From the NCBI GenBank assembly GCA_963922205.1, contig CAWUHX010000294.1, positions 360,845-424,844 of the forward strand: DNA of 64,000 bases, written 5' to 3'. The position numbers were made by a program, and so were the translations under genes. The DNA is from Romanomermis culicivorax (lineage: Eukaryota; Nematoda; Enoplea; Mermithida; Mermithidae). Below are positions 30,348 to 41,474 of this stretch, in pieces. Within the stretch, counting starts at the first letter, position 1, and every line of letters starts with the position of its first letter. Under the pieces are notes generated by a model that was given only the letters and a program-made list of their open reading frames with translations, was not told the DNA's origin and searched no databases.

Positions 30348-30471
30348 GTGCCAAGGGCGCAATATACCGACAACCTCTCTATGTCGAGGGAGGCCTGAAA
30401 CATCAGAAAAACTTTAGTTTAGATGGTGGCAAACATCGAGCACCAATTTATTGGTTGGGGGTAGGGACGCA

Positions 30472-31215
30472 ACGAGTCTGGGATTTTCAGTTATACGAGT
30501 CCGAGTCCGAGTCTGTCAAAAAAATTTATCCGAGTCCGAGTCTGTCAAAAAAATTTGTCCGAGTCCGAGTCTGCAAAAAAAATTTATCCGAGTCCGAGTC
30601 TGAGTCCGAGTCTGGAAAAATGACGAGTAATAACGAATCCGAGTCCCGAGTCCGAGTATATATAGATACGCAGAAAAGTAAAATTGTTTGGAATTGTGTA
30701 CTTGTTTATTTACTGTTATATATTAAAATTTACTTTTCATTAAAATAAGAAAATAAGCGACGGTTTCCTTTGCTTAGTACACTTGCTCGCCGGTTCCTAG
30801 CTGAGCTCCCAAGGAGTGTCCCATTGGAGCAGCTCTTCAGCAGCGCAGGATTGGTTTACAATGATCTGCGCTCTCGTCTGGCTGAGGATTTATGCGAAAA
30901 ACTTTTGTTTTTGAAATACAATCTGACTTTGATCGAAATATAGCCATCTATGCAACGTTGGTCTGTTAAGTTTTGCAAACTAAAATAAAATTGGTGATAA
31001 ATTGAGTCTACTAAACTAAAATTTTCAAAAAAATTTACATTTTTGAGTGAAAACTCCGAGTCTGATACAAATTTTATTTGAGTCCGAGTCTGGCAAAAAA
31101 ACTTATTCGAGTCCGAGTCCGAGTCTGGAAAAATTTTTTATTCGAGTCCGAGTCTGGAAAAATACTGAGTAATACCGAGTCTCGAGTCCGAGTCCGAGTA
31201 CTTGTTGCATCCCTA
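30472..31215 (+). mobile_element. hAT element J with GAGTCCGAGTCTG arrays
   Basis: Ends are TAGGGACGCAACGAGTC and ..GTACTTGTTGCATCCCTA. A perfect duplication GTTGGGGG flanks it (30464-30471, 31216-31223). Both subterminal regions (30505-30660 and 31055-31200) consist of GAGTCCGAGTCTG words spaced by A/T runs, in the same orientation at both ends. The centre holds the end of a hAT transposase. Confidence 0.92.
30761..30943 (+). pseudogene. hAT transposase dimerisation domain relic
   Basis: A 60-codon open stretch ends at TAG 30941-30943. It reads LARRFLAELPRSVPLEQLFS followed by SAGLVYNDLRSRLAEDLCEK and LLFLKYNL, which is the standard hAT/ZBED C-terminal dimerisation module. No upstream part of the transposase is present, so this is an internally deleted copy. 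Confidence 0.85.
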
Positions 31216-31334
31216 GTTGGGGGGGGGGTTAAAAAAGGGTGGGAAATGGATATTTTTAATTCTTTTCTGCAGTGTTATTGTGGATTTTTTTGTCATTTTT
31301 TCTCATTTTCAACACCTGATTTTGGGGTTTTCCA

Positions 31335-31515
31335 TGATGCTGGACATGATTCTGAACTCGAAAATAGTGGCGCTCATGAACTCCAGTATGGCTGTTTCGA
31401 GTACTTGAACTCGAACTCGATTAAAACTCGACAATTTTGGCAACTAGAACTCGAACTTGAAAACTTGGAAATTTAAAACTCAAACTCGGACTCGATTTTT
31501 TTCAACCATTATTTC
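31335..31515. repeat. GAACTCGA word array
   Basis: GAACTCGA / AACTCGAACTCGA words recur between A/T runs. This is the same style as the arrays of J but a different word. It is probably a truncated element; no terminus was recognised. Confidence 0.5.
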
Positions 31516-31787
31516 GAGTTCTTTTCGAGCTTTGGAGAATGTCAGTACCCCAAAAAATTTTCCAGCACTTCGCGCCGGATAGATTAATATCTTTTTTGAG
31601 CTGTCACTTGTCATCATAGAGGACGTAACCATCGATTTCTCATGTAATTCAGAGTCATTATGCTCTTGGATAGTTTTTTGTAAAATTTGTTCCACGATGC
31701 TTGTAGATTAGACTTCGATCAATGTCAAAAATTTCGAATGTTTCCTCAATTTTAGCGAATTAACGGCTTTAAAAACAGCAGAGAGCA
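31515..31787 (-). repeat. C-family fragment, inverted
   Basis: Matches the reverse complement of C1 from the GCGCCGGA block to the CTCTGCTGTTTTTAAAGCC region. It is cut by element A4 on its right. Confidence 0.65.
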
Positions 31788-32166
31788 TACATGTAAAGGA
31801 GCCCTGAGGTCTGGGGGGTAGGGTGACGATTTGGGGCCGGGGATCAGTAATTCCCAAAATTTTGGGGGGAGGGGTCTTTCAAGGGAAAAATTCGATTTTT
31901 CACTAAAAAAGTCCGAAAAAGAGTTTAAAAAATAATAATTTTTCCCTAAGAAGACCGAAAAAATGTATCAATGGCGCGAAGCGCCAAGAAAATCCACATT
32001 TTTTATCATTTTTCGTTCAAAAATTGACATTTTTATTAAAAAAATTCACATTTTTCAGTATTTTTCCGACCAAAAGTATGGGTATATTCTGACCAAGATT
32101 TTCCAATCCAATCGCTAGCCATATAGTCGACGATTTCTGGGGGGGTTCCATAGCCCCCCCCCCAAA

Positions 32167-33421
32167 GTGGGGCTACTTTGGACAAAATTCAACTTCAAAC
32201 TGATGTAACTTTTGATACGACTGATCAAATTTCATGATTTTTTTTAAAAGATCAGTCATTAGGCATACAATCATCATACAGACAAGGGAGGATGCAACTT
32301 TGTTGTATCCTCCCTTTTTTTAAAAAAACCATGTGTCCAAAGTTACCCCATGTTTGGGGCTACTTTGGACGGCGGTAATTTTTCATTATAAAGTGTTATC
32401 AAACTAATTTTTAACAATAATTGAGGCTACTTTGGACAAGTAAAACATTTTTAAAAAATAAAAAAATGCAAAACAACTTCACAACACCAACATAACAAAG
32501 TTACCAGGACTTATAAGTCGTAAAGTCACTGATTTACGTGATGAGAATCATATCGAATCTTTAAAGGCACTAAATTTTGACTGAATACTGACGAGATCAC
32601 TTTCACAATGTCGCACCCAATCTCCACCAGGACGATTGTTAACGAAATTTGCCACGTTTCTACCTATTTTTTCTAAGAAAGACGCGGCTAATTCCTTTAG
32701 ATCTCTAGTTTCAACTGGGAAACCCCATTCCGCTAGCAGCAATACTGCTTCAACAATCTATGTTTCTTCTTCTTCGGTAAAGACTGTTGGTTTTCCAACA
32801 GGTTCTTGATGCTTTTCCTTGGCCTTGTTTGCTAAGGTAGACTTAGGAATATTAAACGCTGATGCAGCTTCTCTCAACGGCATTCCATCTTTAACACACT
32901 GAACAGCATCAGCTAAGACGCTAGCCGAATAATTAATATAATTTCGAGCACCTAGCTTTCGTTTATAAACTCTAACCATTTTTAAATGCTGAAAAATATT
33001 TAAACCGTTTGTCCAAAGTTACCCCGCGACCAACAGATTTCAAGTTTATCTAAAAAAACGACTCCTCCACGAATCGTTATTGAACTCATGCTAAAACTGA
33101 TAATAGAATCCTAAACTAGGTTGTTTGAGGATCAAAATAAAAAAAAAATTAACGCCGGAACTTGACTTTTGAGCTTACACTTGCAAAAGTTTGCGTACAA
33201 ACTTTTTTACTCAAAAAATTGTAATTTTTAAAAATGTAAATTGCCACAGTAAGACGATGGTTATAAAATAAGTCAACTGTACCAATATTGTTGAACAAAA
33301 ACCAAACTACAACATGATATAAAATTTATTTGCAAGAACATATTTACAAAACTTAGAAATCGCGCCAAACGAGAAATGTAAAATTTGTCCAAAGTTACCC
33401 CGCTGTCCAAAGTAGCCCCAC
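32167..33421 (-). mobile_element. pogo-like element Q
   Basis: AAAGTGGGGCTACTTTGGAC at the left is matched by the inverted GTCCAAAGTAGCCCCACTTT at the right. Further copies of the CTACTTTGGAC word lie at about 32353, 32423, 33004 and 33387. It carries the N-terminal part of a pogo-family transposase. A clean TA duplication is not visible on the left. Confidence 0.75.
32548..32979 (-). pseudogene. pogo-family transposase, N-terminal DNA-binding part
   Basis: It starts MVRVYKRKLGARNYINYS and contains a psq-type helix-turn-helix (GMPLREAASAFNIPKSTLAN). An in-frame TAG follows EEEET (32758-32760). The same frame then continues with AEWGFPVETRDLKELAASFL and NNRPGGDWV, as pogo/Tigger proteins do between their HTH domains. 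The DDE catalytic domain is absent and the frame stops at 32548. It could bind DNA only in the short N-terminal part. Confidence 0.85.
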
Positions 33422-33567
33422 TTTACGGTATGGCAAGCTCAAAAGCGTCTTCGCTAAATCAAGTCGTTGTTACGAGGTTTCAAGTACTTTTGAATGATGG
33501 TGCGATTGATTAGCAATTTAAGTTTTAATTTTAGACCAGATTTTACATTTATGAACTGCATCAAATA

Positions 33568-35262
33568 ATGGGAAATTGTTTACAATCTTCGGACTCAGAC
33601 GGTGCGAATCTAGTTCCTTCTAGTGAAAATAGTGACGAACATCATCATAATACTGTCAACGCAGATTATAGGCGACAATCCGACGAACGTGTAGTCGTCG
33701 AAGATTATAGGCTTTCCGAAGTAATTGATTAGTAGGTCGACTACATGCAGTTAGATTAAAAATCTTTAAACTTCGAGTTGATTTTCTTTCTTAGGTCTGA
33801 AAATTACTTAAAATGTACCAGTAACCCTACTAACTTCTGATCTTCGTTTTTTCATTTTTGATTCTGCGAATTATATATCCCATTTCATTTCAGAATATCA
33901 CTGCCAGTTCCACAGTCCAATCTTCGGGAAACGTTTTTTACCCGTCGCCGGGCGTTTCTAGAACCGCGTGTCAATTGACCGAAGAGGAACAAGTAAAAAT
34001 AGCTCAGCGTATCGGCCTTATTCACCATTTGCCCGTTGATATTTTCGTCGAGGCTAGTAAAACGGACAAGGAGTGAGGGAAATTTGTTGTCTTTCTTGGA
34101 ATGTAATATATAAACCTTAAAAAATTTCTCTAACTTTTTGAAGAAAATTCGTTAAATCCATAACATGTAATTGGGGAAGTGTTTTAAGAACCCCCATAAA
34201 TTGTCAGCCACATGGTGACCCCAAAATTTTCTAACCATATGGTTGAAATGGGCTAGCTATAGGAAGCCCATCCTCTTGGTCAAAAACCTGAAAAATTTCC
34301 ATTTTTGGTAGAAAATCGTAATTTTTGAACATAAACGGTCAAATATGTCTATTTTTCGGTGCTTCGCGCCGTAAAAATAGATTTTTATGTTTTTTTTGGC
34401 AAAAATACTATTCTCTGAACCGTTTTTGTGCCTTACAGGTGAAAAAAATCCACAATTCCCACTAAAATTTTGAGCAATTGATGACCACACCCATTAAAAA
34501 GTCGCATCTCACGCCGTCCCCAGATATCGTTGCTCCTTTACATTTATGTATGGTAAATCTATTTTCTGGTAAGCCAGGAAGTATATGCATCTGTGTCGAC
34601 ACGTATGCAATGTGGCCCCCTCCACCAAGGTCAATGCGGGCTTTAGGCGACCTTTTTATGTGAGGGTTTTTCTATTGCCCTGAATTATAAGGCTATAGTC
34701 AATGGTCATTGAAGAAATAAATTCTAATTTTTCGCCTAAAACGTCCGAAAATGGTTTAAGGCACTAATTGTTGCCTAAAAGCCATAAAGCTGTATTGTGC
34801 GCAGCGCCGAAAAAGTGACATTTTTCAGTATTTTTCGTCCAAATAGATGGTGTTCCTAAAGCCCCACTCATTTTTCGGGAAAAATAGATTTTTTCTCCTG
34901 TTCTTACGAATTTAGAATTCTCACTTCCTGGAAATGTAGTCATTCATTTATTTCGGTCGTTTAGGTGTATAATATGCATGATGGAATTTTGCGAAAGCGA
35001 TCCGATCCGTTTCCTGCCCTGTTTGCATACTTTTCATGTTGGGTGCATCGATGATTGGCTGATGCGTTCGTTCACATGCCCTTCGTGTTTAGAGCCGGTC
35101 GATTCGGCTTTATTGACCAGTTACGATAATCAATCAGCTATAGCATTTACGCAAACGGCGCCCTTGTCCCTTAGCCAACAATTGAACAATATAAAAATCG
35201 CATCGTCGGGAAAATGCCTTCAAGAAGTTGAAAGTAAAGTTTGGGAAATTTTTATAGGCTGA
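33568..35262 (+). CDS. RNF11: RNF11-like RING-H2 E3 ubiquitin ligase adaptor, three exons
   Basis: Exons are 33568-33720, 33894-34072 and 34965-35262, with GT..AG introns of 173 and 892 bp that join in frame; about 209 residues. RNF11 recruits HECT ligases and helps regulate EGFR, NF-kB and TGF-beta signalling on endosomal membranes. The start MGNCL supplies the Gly2 myristoylation and Cys4 palmitoylation sites typical of RNF11. Exon 2 holds the signature QLTEEEQVKIAQRIGLIHHL. Exon 3 holds the RING-H2 domain (CIIC, then DPIRFLPCLHTFHVGC, IDDWLMRSFTCPSC) and EPVDSALLTSY; all eight zinc ligands are present. Two oddities: no PPPY motif lies before the TEEEQ block, and about 45 residues extend beyond the usual C-terminus (human protein 154 residues). 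An unseen exon or alternative splice could change this. Confidence 0.93.
34159..34552 (-). mobile_element. MITE family A, copy A6, in RNF11 intron 2
   Basis: Inverted copy from CATAACATGTAATTGGGG to ..TTATGTATG, with the hairpin GGTGCTTCGCGCC at 34358-34370. Flanks share TAAATC (GTTAAATC / GTAAATCT). It is more diverged than A1 and A2. Confidence 0.7.
34620..34920 (+). repeat. decayed A-family remnant in RNF11 intron 2
   Basis: Retains the CGTCCGAAAATGGTTTAA, GCGCAGCGCCGAAAA and GACATTTTTCAGTATTTTTC blocks in A1 order. Ends are not recognisable. Confidence 0.55.
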
Positions 35263-35567
35263 AAATAGATAAGAAAAACGCCAAGTATAATATTTAGTAC
35301 AAAGAAAGTCTGATAATGATTGAGACTTTCGTAAAACTTTTGAAATTTAAAAAGAACCGGTTTAGAGCTTACATCGGAAACTTTGCCATTAGTGGCAGTA
35401 TTTCTGAAAATTTCGTTATTGCAAAAATCATTAAGACCCACGCATGTCCAGCATTATTTATGCATGAAATAACTTATTATATACGTTATTTTCTTCTTTA
35501 TTTTGAGACGCTAGGTTTGGTGTTCCACCAAGAATAAGATTGATTTAGAACTAAGAAGGATTTTGCA

Positions 35568-35687
35568 ATGGATTACCAAGAAGTTCAGACCTTAATGAAA
35601 AATACTTTCGTGTTGGGCTGGGGCATGTACGCCTTTTTTAAACGACCGCAACAGCGAAAACCCACTCGAAAAATAAACGAAACTTGA
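35568..35687 (+). CDS. possible 39-residue membrane microprotein
   Basis: A short ATG frame (MDYQEVQTLMKNTFVLGWGM..) has one hydrophobic segment (NTFVLGWGMYAFF) and a basic tail ending NET. It is not recognised as any family. It could be the 3' UTR of the gene at 33568 or a small independent gene; nothing else supports expression. Confidence 0.2.
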   Translation: MDYQEVQTLMKNTFVLGWGMYAFFKRPQQRKPTRKINET

Positions 35688-35875
35688 AAATATTCTAAAT
35701 CGAAGATTTCACTATTTAGAATATTAAATAATCGGCGATGGTGGAGTGCGTATTGAGAGCGAGTGTAAGTCGACTAGAAGGCAGAATACAAGCCGAAGAT
35801 AATAATCACTGACCAATTTTCTGCACACCTGACGCAATTACTAAAGTAATTGCATCGACCCTGTCTATAAAACGA

Positions 35876-35906
35876 TACGCATGTTTCCATGGTGGAAACA
35901 TGCGTA
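35876..35906. repeat. perfect 14-bp palindrome with 3-nt loop
   Basis: TACGCATGTTTCCA, loop TGG, then the exact complement TGGAAACATGCGTA. The surrounding 35263-36535 shows no other supported feature apart from short frames. Confidence 0.8.
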
Positions 35907-36539
35907 CCTATCGGTGGTTGTAAGGATTGCGAGAATGTAATGTCTTGACTAAAGCAGAGTTGGAGACCAAAATGACACTACAACAAACTAGAGTTGGTCT
36001 GGAACAGGATGTTTTTATGCAGGTTTTTTAAATTTTGATTATTAATTTGAACTTTGAGATATTTAAATTTGAATTTTATAATGAGTTCGAAATTTAAAAT
36101 AGACATATGAAACAGTTTAGTAAGTATTAAATTTTATAATGAGTCATAACGTAATTTGATAATTGTAGTAACCATAAGATCTGCCTTCAAATGGATACGG
36201 TATGGCTAGGTAAGTCATACAGTTAACCATGTGAACCTTTTCTTCCATGAAGAGGAAAAATTTAAAAAATGCTCCTTCTTCGCTCTGATTACTTTTTGGA
36301 CCACAGTTTTTAAAAAAGGTCAACTGTCCGACTCTGCGTGTCCTGACGGACATTTGACGACTCCAAGATCTGACGAGGGACTGGCGGGTCATGGTTGGAT
36401 TAGAATTTTTTAACGACATGATAGTAAATCTCAGGGAGAAAGGTGAAGAAATTTTTGGTTGTTGAAGAAGTAAAGGCATTCTTCCTGCGATAGCGTTCCG
36501 ATGTCATCTAGGTGTGTCAGACAATTTTCATGGATATGG

Positions 36540-36865
36540 TCATTGATAGCCCAAAATCTCAGGGTGTGGGTCATTGAAGAAAAAAATCAATCTTTTCGCT
36601 TAAAAAATACCAAAAAATGGTTCAAAGAATTGCATTTCTGGTTTTAAAACCATATTACTCTGCGAAGCGTCGAAACAATTGACGTTTCTGATCACTTTTA
36701 TTCGAAAATGATCATTTTCTACCCCAAGATAGACAATTTTTAGTTTTTTCCTCCAAAAAGATGGGGTTCCAACTTACAGCCCGAATTTAGCCATATGATT
36801 GGCGAATCGTGAGGTCAGTATACGGCCAGTCATGGCCGAAGATTTCTACGGCTTTATGGCTGAAG
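36540..36865 (+). repeat. decayed A-family remnant
   Basis: Keeps the order ..AAAATACCAAAAAATGGTT.., TGCGAAGCGTCG (hairpin relic at 36661), TTGACGTTTCTGATCA and GCCGAAGATTTCTACGG of family A. Its ends are lost; N follows directly. Confidence 0.5.
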
Positions 36866-37093
36866 CAGGGTTTTATTTTTCATTTTTTCTCCACGGGCCA
36901 ATTGGCTCCTAAGATAAAAATTTTACAGGCCAATTCGAATTTTAATGAGCCAAAACTGAAATGTTTGTAAATGAATGTGGCAGTGAAAAACAGTTTTTTC
37001 AACAAATTTTTTAAAAACCACGCTTCAAAATCACAGTAGAAGCTCATATAAACAGATCGAGCATTTCGAATACATTTTCGATCACAGATAGAA

Positions 37094-37536
37094 CATACAT
37101 TTAATTCGGGGGGAGTGCTATGGGAGTCCCCCCCCAGAAATCGTCGACCATATGGCTAGCCATTGGGCGACTGCCCCCCCCCCCAAGGATTTTCTAATCC
37201 AATGGCTAGCCATATGGTAGCCGTTGGGACCCCCATGCTTTTGGTCGGAAAAATACTGAAAAATGTCAATTTTTTGATTAAAAATGTCAATTTTTGAACG
37301 AAAAATGATAAAAAAAATGTGGATTTTCTTGGCGCTTCGCGCCATTGATACATTTTTTCGGTCTTTTTAGGGAAAAATTACTATTTTTTGAACTATTTTT
37401 CGGACTTTTTTCGTGAAAAATCGAATTTTTTCCCTTGAAAGACCCCTCCTCCCTAAATTTTGGGAATTACTGATTTCCGGCCCCAAAAAAGTCGCCCAAC
37501 CTCCCCCCCAGACCTCGGGGATCCGTTACATGTATG
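37094..37536 (-). mobile_element. MITE family A, copy A3, nested in N
   Basis: 443 bp, reverse orientation, from CATACATTTAATTCGG to ..CGTTACATGTATG. Flanks are AGATAGAA (37086-37093) and ACATAGAA (37537-37544), 7/8. Hairpin GGCGCTTCGCGCC at 37331-37343. Confidence 0.88.
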
Positions 37537-37560
37537 ACATAGAAAAGTGAGGCTTACATA

Positions 37561-38133
37561 CAGGGTGGCCACCAACCGGGAAAACCGGGAATTAACCGGG
37601 AATTTTTTTCGAACCGGGAAAACCGGGAAATAACCGGGAATTTTGTGGCAAATGAAATATTTTTCGTGCAAAAGTACACAAAAATGAGAAAAAAATTTCG
37701 CCGCTTCGCGGCAATTTTTTTTTCTTGTTGTACTTTTTTATACATACTTATTAACTTATGGTAGTATATAAGTTGAATTAATCAATACTTTCAGCATTTT
37801 TACTTTTTCACAAGCATCGTCCGCGTATCGTGTCATCATGAATTCATTTATTGATGAAAATTCATGTCATTTCTACTGATTACTATTTTATATACTTTTC
37901 AAGATTTTTATAATTCATTTTTAGAGACTCGTATTCATGAACTCAAAAAACAATTGTAATGCTATGTCTTGCGAACGAATAAACTTTAGCCTAATATTAG
38001 TGTTATATTTCTCAATATTAGTTTGTTAGATGAAACTTATACCTATTTGAAAAACCGGGAAAATTCTAAAACATAACCGGGAAAACCGGGAGAAAACCGG
38101 GAATTTCATTTTGAAAAACCGGTGGCCACCCTG
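37561..38133 (+). mobile_element. hAT-like element L with ACCGGGAA arrays, nested in N
   Basis: Ends are CAGGGTGGCCACCAACCGG and ..AACCGGTGGCCACCCTG. TACATA is duplicated (37555-37560, 38134-38139). AACCGGGAA words are repeated in both subterminal regions (37575-37645, 38050-38115), in the same orientation. A variant hairpin GCCGCTTCGCGGC lies at 37700-37712. Confidence 0.82.
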
Positions 38134-38918
38134 TACATATCAGATCAGTTGTTATTCAATCAATGATATGTATTACAATTTCAGTTAAAATATTCAATCT
38201 TATAGTGAGGCACTACATGTTTTTTTGTCTATTCTTCATCTAATTGGGCGAAATGCTCAGGCTACAACGTATGCAACTATTTTGCTGTACTGATAGCAAC
38301 TCTGCTTTTACGAGGAATAATAGCATGATTCTACCAAGAATAGGTGATACCAATTTTGCAACAACTGCCTTTTTAGCTGTTTCGAATTTCTGGCACCTCT
38401 TTGGTGCCTGCACAAGACTTTTTTCACATATAGGTCGTGCGACATCACCTTGTTGATTCGAGCGAATGCAATATTTAATATAGTTTTGGACAGTTTGAAC
38501 TCCTAAAAATCAAAATCAAATCAATGCTTCGTGTATTTAAGCTCTCATTGTCGTGTAAATGAACGTTTCGTGCAACATGACATAAACAACTACAGCATCA
38601 CAGAATAATATTTAAAACGTAAGATATGTGCAGATGATATAATTCCGCGAAACGGCGATAGTTTTTGAAATTCGAAGCTGAAAACACCTTAATTATGCCA
38701 AAATTCCGAAAATTTTACAAGCCAATTTGGCTTGTGCCGCTAAATTTTTGGGAGCCAATCAGAAATTTTAGGAGATATGGCTCCCATTTGGCCTAAAAAT
38801 AAAACCCTGGGCTCAAGATTCATACGGCACTTCCCCTCCAAATATAGGTGTGATTTTTCCACTTTTGCTGTTGAATGTATATGCCTTGAGACTCCGAAAA
38901 TACAATCCGTTCATTATC

Positions 38919-39398
38919 CAGAGCCGTTCCTAGGGGGCGGAAAAACTGGGCGGCCGCCCAGGCTCATTAAAAATTTTTATTGTATGCTTGAAAAAGGTTT
39001 TTTGGTAGCTTTTAATAAAATTTTTTATTGTTGTATGCAAACAGTACAAAATTTCCGTGTCAGTTTGTTAGTGTTCTTATGCGTTTTATTAATGTGTTAT
39101 GTGCATGCAGACGTTGCATAAGATAAGTTATATGCTGTGTAATGTCGTCGATCATGCATGAGCATGCACAGAGTTGAAGGGCCTGCTGTAGTCATTCAAC
39201 TGGTTCATGAATATCATTTTTAGTGAATAAAATCTTGTAATAATGGAATTACGCGTCGTTTTTAGATATTCTGAAGTATGTTGAGTAGTGAATCATCCAT
39301 TACCTAAAATGGCGTGTTGTATAATAATTATTCAACAAATCTGAGAACCGCTAAACCTGCGTTCGCCCTTGGCTGATAAAATCCTTAGAACGGCCCTG
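38919..39398 (+). mobile_element. hAT-like MITE O
   Basis: Starts CAGAGCCGTTCCTAGG and ends ..CCTTAGAACGGCCCTG. Flanks are TCATTATC (38911-38918) and CCATTATC (39399-39406), 7/8. 480 bp, no coding capacity recognised. Confidence 0.85.
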
Positions 39399-39421
39399 CC
39401 ATTATCAATCAGACTACTGAT

Positions 39422-40459
39422 CAGAGCACCCCATGGGGAGTATTACTCCGGTCCTAGGTTTGGAAATTCATTTACTACCCCCATAAAAACAGCTCACTAT
39501 AGCAAAAAATTTTGGTAGACCTCATCCTCTCGTCAGTAGGCTATAGTAATTCGAGAAAAATTGCTCAATGTGGGCTTGAGAGGAATTACTCACTGGTCTT
39601 TTGTGACACATTTACTGAGCAGATGATAATGAGAAAGAATGCAACTTCTGTGCCATATAGCGATTTTTAGGAAAGGATATCAGTAGAAAATCATTATATA
39701 TATAATTGGGAGATAAAATAATGAGTTATGTAAATATATGATTTGTCAAAAAATCGTCCCTTGGGAAGAAAAACATTATGTTCTTAAAATTCTTTCTCTT
39801 AATCCTCTCCTTTTCTTTTTCCCACTTCTGCGTTGGGTCTTCTGTGCGCATATGGTTATATTTCTCCACCCAAGCTGTGGCATACTTTCCTGCTATGAGT
39901 TGAGACATCTGAGGTTCGTTGACGCGGATCAGGAGTGGTACCTGGTTTCAAACTCGTGATTCAGAATCAAATGTGATAATAATACTAAAGCCACATTCGC
40001 CATCAGAACTTCCAATTGGAAGCACTGTTATAACCCTCATCAGTGATGGTATAAGCTCATACTCCTGATGATACTGGTTCAAATAATGTTTTTAAAAGTA
40101 TGTTGTGCCCGATTCTTGAAATGTGCAAGAATCAGTTGACACGACAATCTTCAAGGTCTGACCATTCTGTGCGTATAATTAGTACATCCAAGTTGCATGA
40201 TTGGGAGCTGGAAAATGGGATTGAAATAGTAAATGTTTTTTGACCGTAAAAAGCGTATCGTAGGGGCATTATTCATTTTTGTAACTTGTAAGTGAGAATT
40301 GTTTTGTTGTTTTGTGGTGAAAGTACGTACACCACCCCCCTCCGCAAAAAAGTTGAGACCAAAAAAAAGCTCACGGCATGGCGTGCAGCATATGTCAAGT
40401 ACTACCCTTACAATTTACGATTTTACCCCTACCTAAATTTTGGACCTTGGGGACCTCTG
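39422..40459 (+). mobile_element. hAT-like element F2
   Basis: 1038 bp from CAGAGCACCCCATGGGG to ..CCTTGGGGACCTCTG, flanked by perfect duplications CTACTGAT (39414-39421, 40460-40467). Colinear with F1 but without element K, so it shows the empty site at about 39710-39735. Confidence 0.93.
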
Positions 40460-41474
40460 CTACTGATCAACCCTATTCACCAGTTCCCCGAACTCCAGGG
40501 CTTTTGCGTGTATGCTGGGACGATTTTGGATTCAATTAGCTAATTACTTGACCTAAATCACAGGTTTAAGTAATTTTTAAGCGTAGATCTGCTCGATTGG
40601 TCTTCTTTGGGATCTCTCTACTTTCATGAATCTTTTTTGATGTTCAATTTGGTAGAATCCTTCCATCCGATCTAGTACAAAGTTCCCACTTCTTAAACAT
40701 TCTCCTTCACCAGCACGTAGATTACAGCTCAATGGCAAAGAGTGATGCATTTCAACATGTCGACACTTAGAACATTTTGAAACGACTTTGATATATGCCT
40801 ACGATTTTCAATTTTTTCGCTGAGAAAAATTTTAATGTTGTGTAAAAATCGTCTTTTTAATAGGGAACAAGGTCTCTAATGATGCAACAAATAAAATCGC
40901 CGATGCCGGAAATCTTCCGAAAAGTGATGACAATATCAACATAAATGCGCTTATATAGACGTCGAGTAAGAAGTTAATATTGTCCTTTTATTTCTCTTGT
41001 ATTCGCCGTTTTACTTATGTAATTCTTTGGTTTTACTGTGATTTTTATTTTTACTATCTATGAGCCGATATTCCGCGTTGATCGCATTTATTTCTCGTGA
41101 TTGTGGTACATAATTCATGTTGACGATGTAGTTTAATCGAAATAACGGAAAATGCAATTTTCTTGGTGGTTCTTGAAAGATTCAATTATTAATCAATTAC
41201 CGCCTTCTATCAACAAAATTTGCAACAGTCAATTAAGCTCTTCCTGGTAATCTTTCGACTAAAACTTTGCTCGATGCACTGCACAAAAAAATGAAAAAAT
41301 GTTCTTGATTTTTTTTTTAATTTGATTTAACTCCCGACTGATCTTCAATGCTTATCAAAAGTATTTTGCTGTTGTTTCTTGCTGCAAATTTTATTAACTG
41401 TGCTCAAGTTTCATATAGAAATAATACGGTATTTGTAATTTCTGTATTATCAACTATTTATTGACAGTGAGATT
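40460..41474 (+). other. no firm gene; one possible short terminal exon
   Basis: At about 40861 a TTTTAATAG acceptor is followed by an open stretch (NKVSNDATNKIADAGNLPKS ..) that stops at TAG near 40956. It is too short to identify. The remainder is AT-rich and empty. Confidence 0.2.

Larger units (their letters stand above)
31796..33431 (+). mobile_element. MITE family A, copy A4, interrupted by Q
   Basis: Starts CATACATGTAAAGGAGCCC and is colinear with A1 up to the C-run at about 32165, with GGCGCGAAGCGCC at 31973-31985. Pogo-like element Q follows. A degraded A end (TTACGGTATG, 33422-33431) reappears after Q. Flanking octamers agree only partly. Confidence 0.6.
36866..38809 (+). mobile_element. 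hAT-like element N, containing A3 and L
   Basis: Ends are CAGGGTTTTATTTTTC and ..CCTAAAAATAAAACCCTG. Flanks are GGCTGAAG (36858-36865) and GGCTCAAG (38810-38817), 7/8. GGCTCC, GGCCAATT and GAGCCA words repeat near both ends (36895-36955, 38700-38790). A weak frame at 38244-38456 is not recognised as transposase. Confidence 0.82.

Noticed and set aside
30505-31200. Regular short repeats that might suggest a CRISPR array
   Set aside because: Units vary in spacing and sequence, there are no unique spacers of constant length, the host is a eukaryote, and the repeats sit inside a hAT element with its own duplication.
32758-32979. Considered as a host pipsqueak-type transcription factor
   Set aside because: It lies between pogo-like terminal repeats and continues, after an in-frame stop, into pogo-specific sequence.
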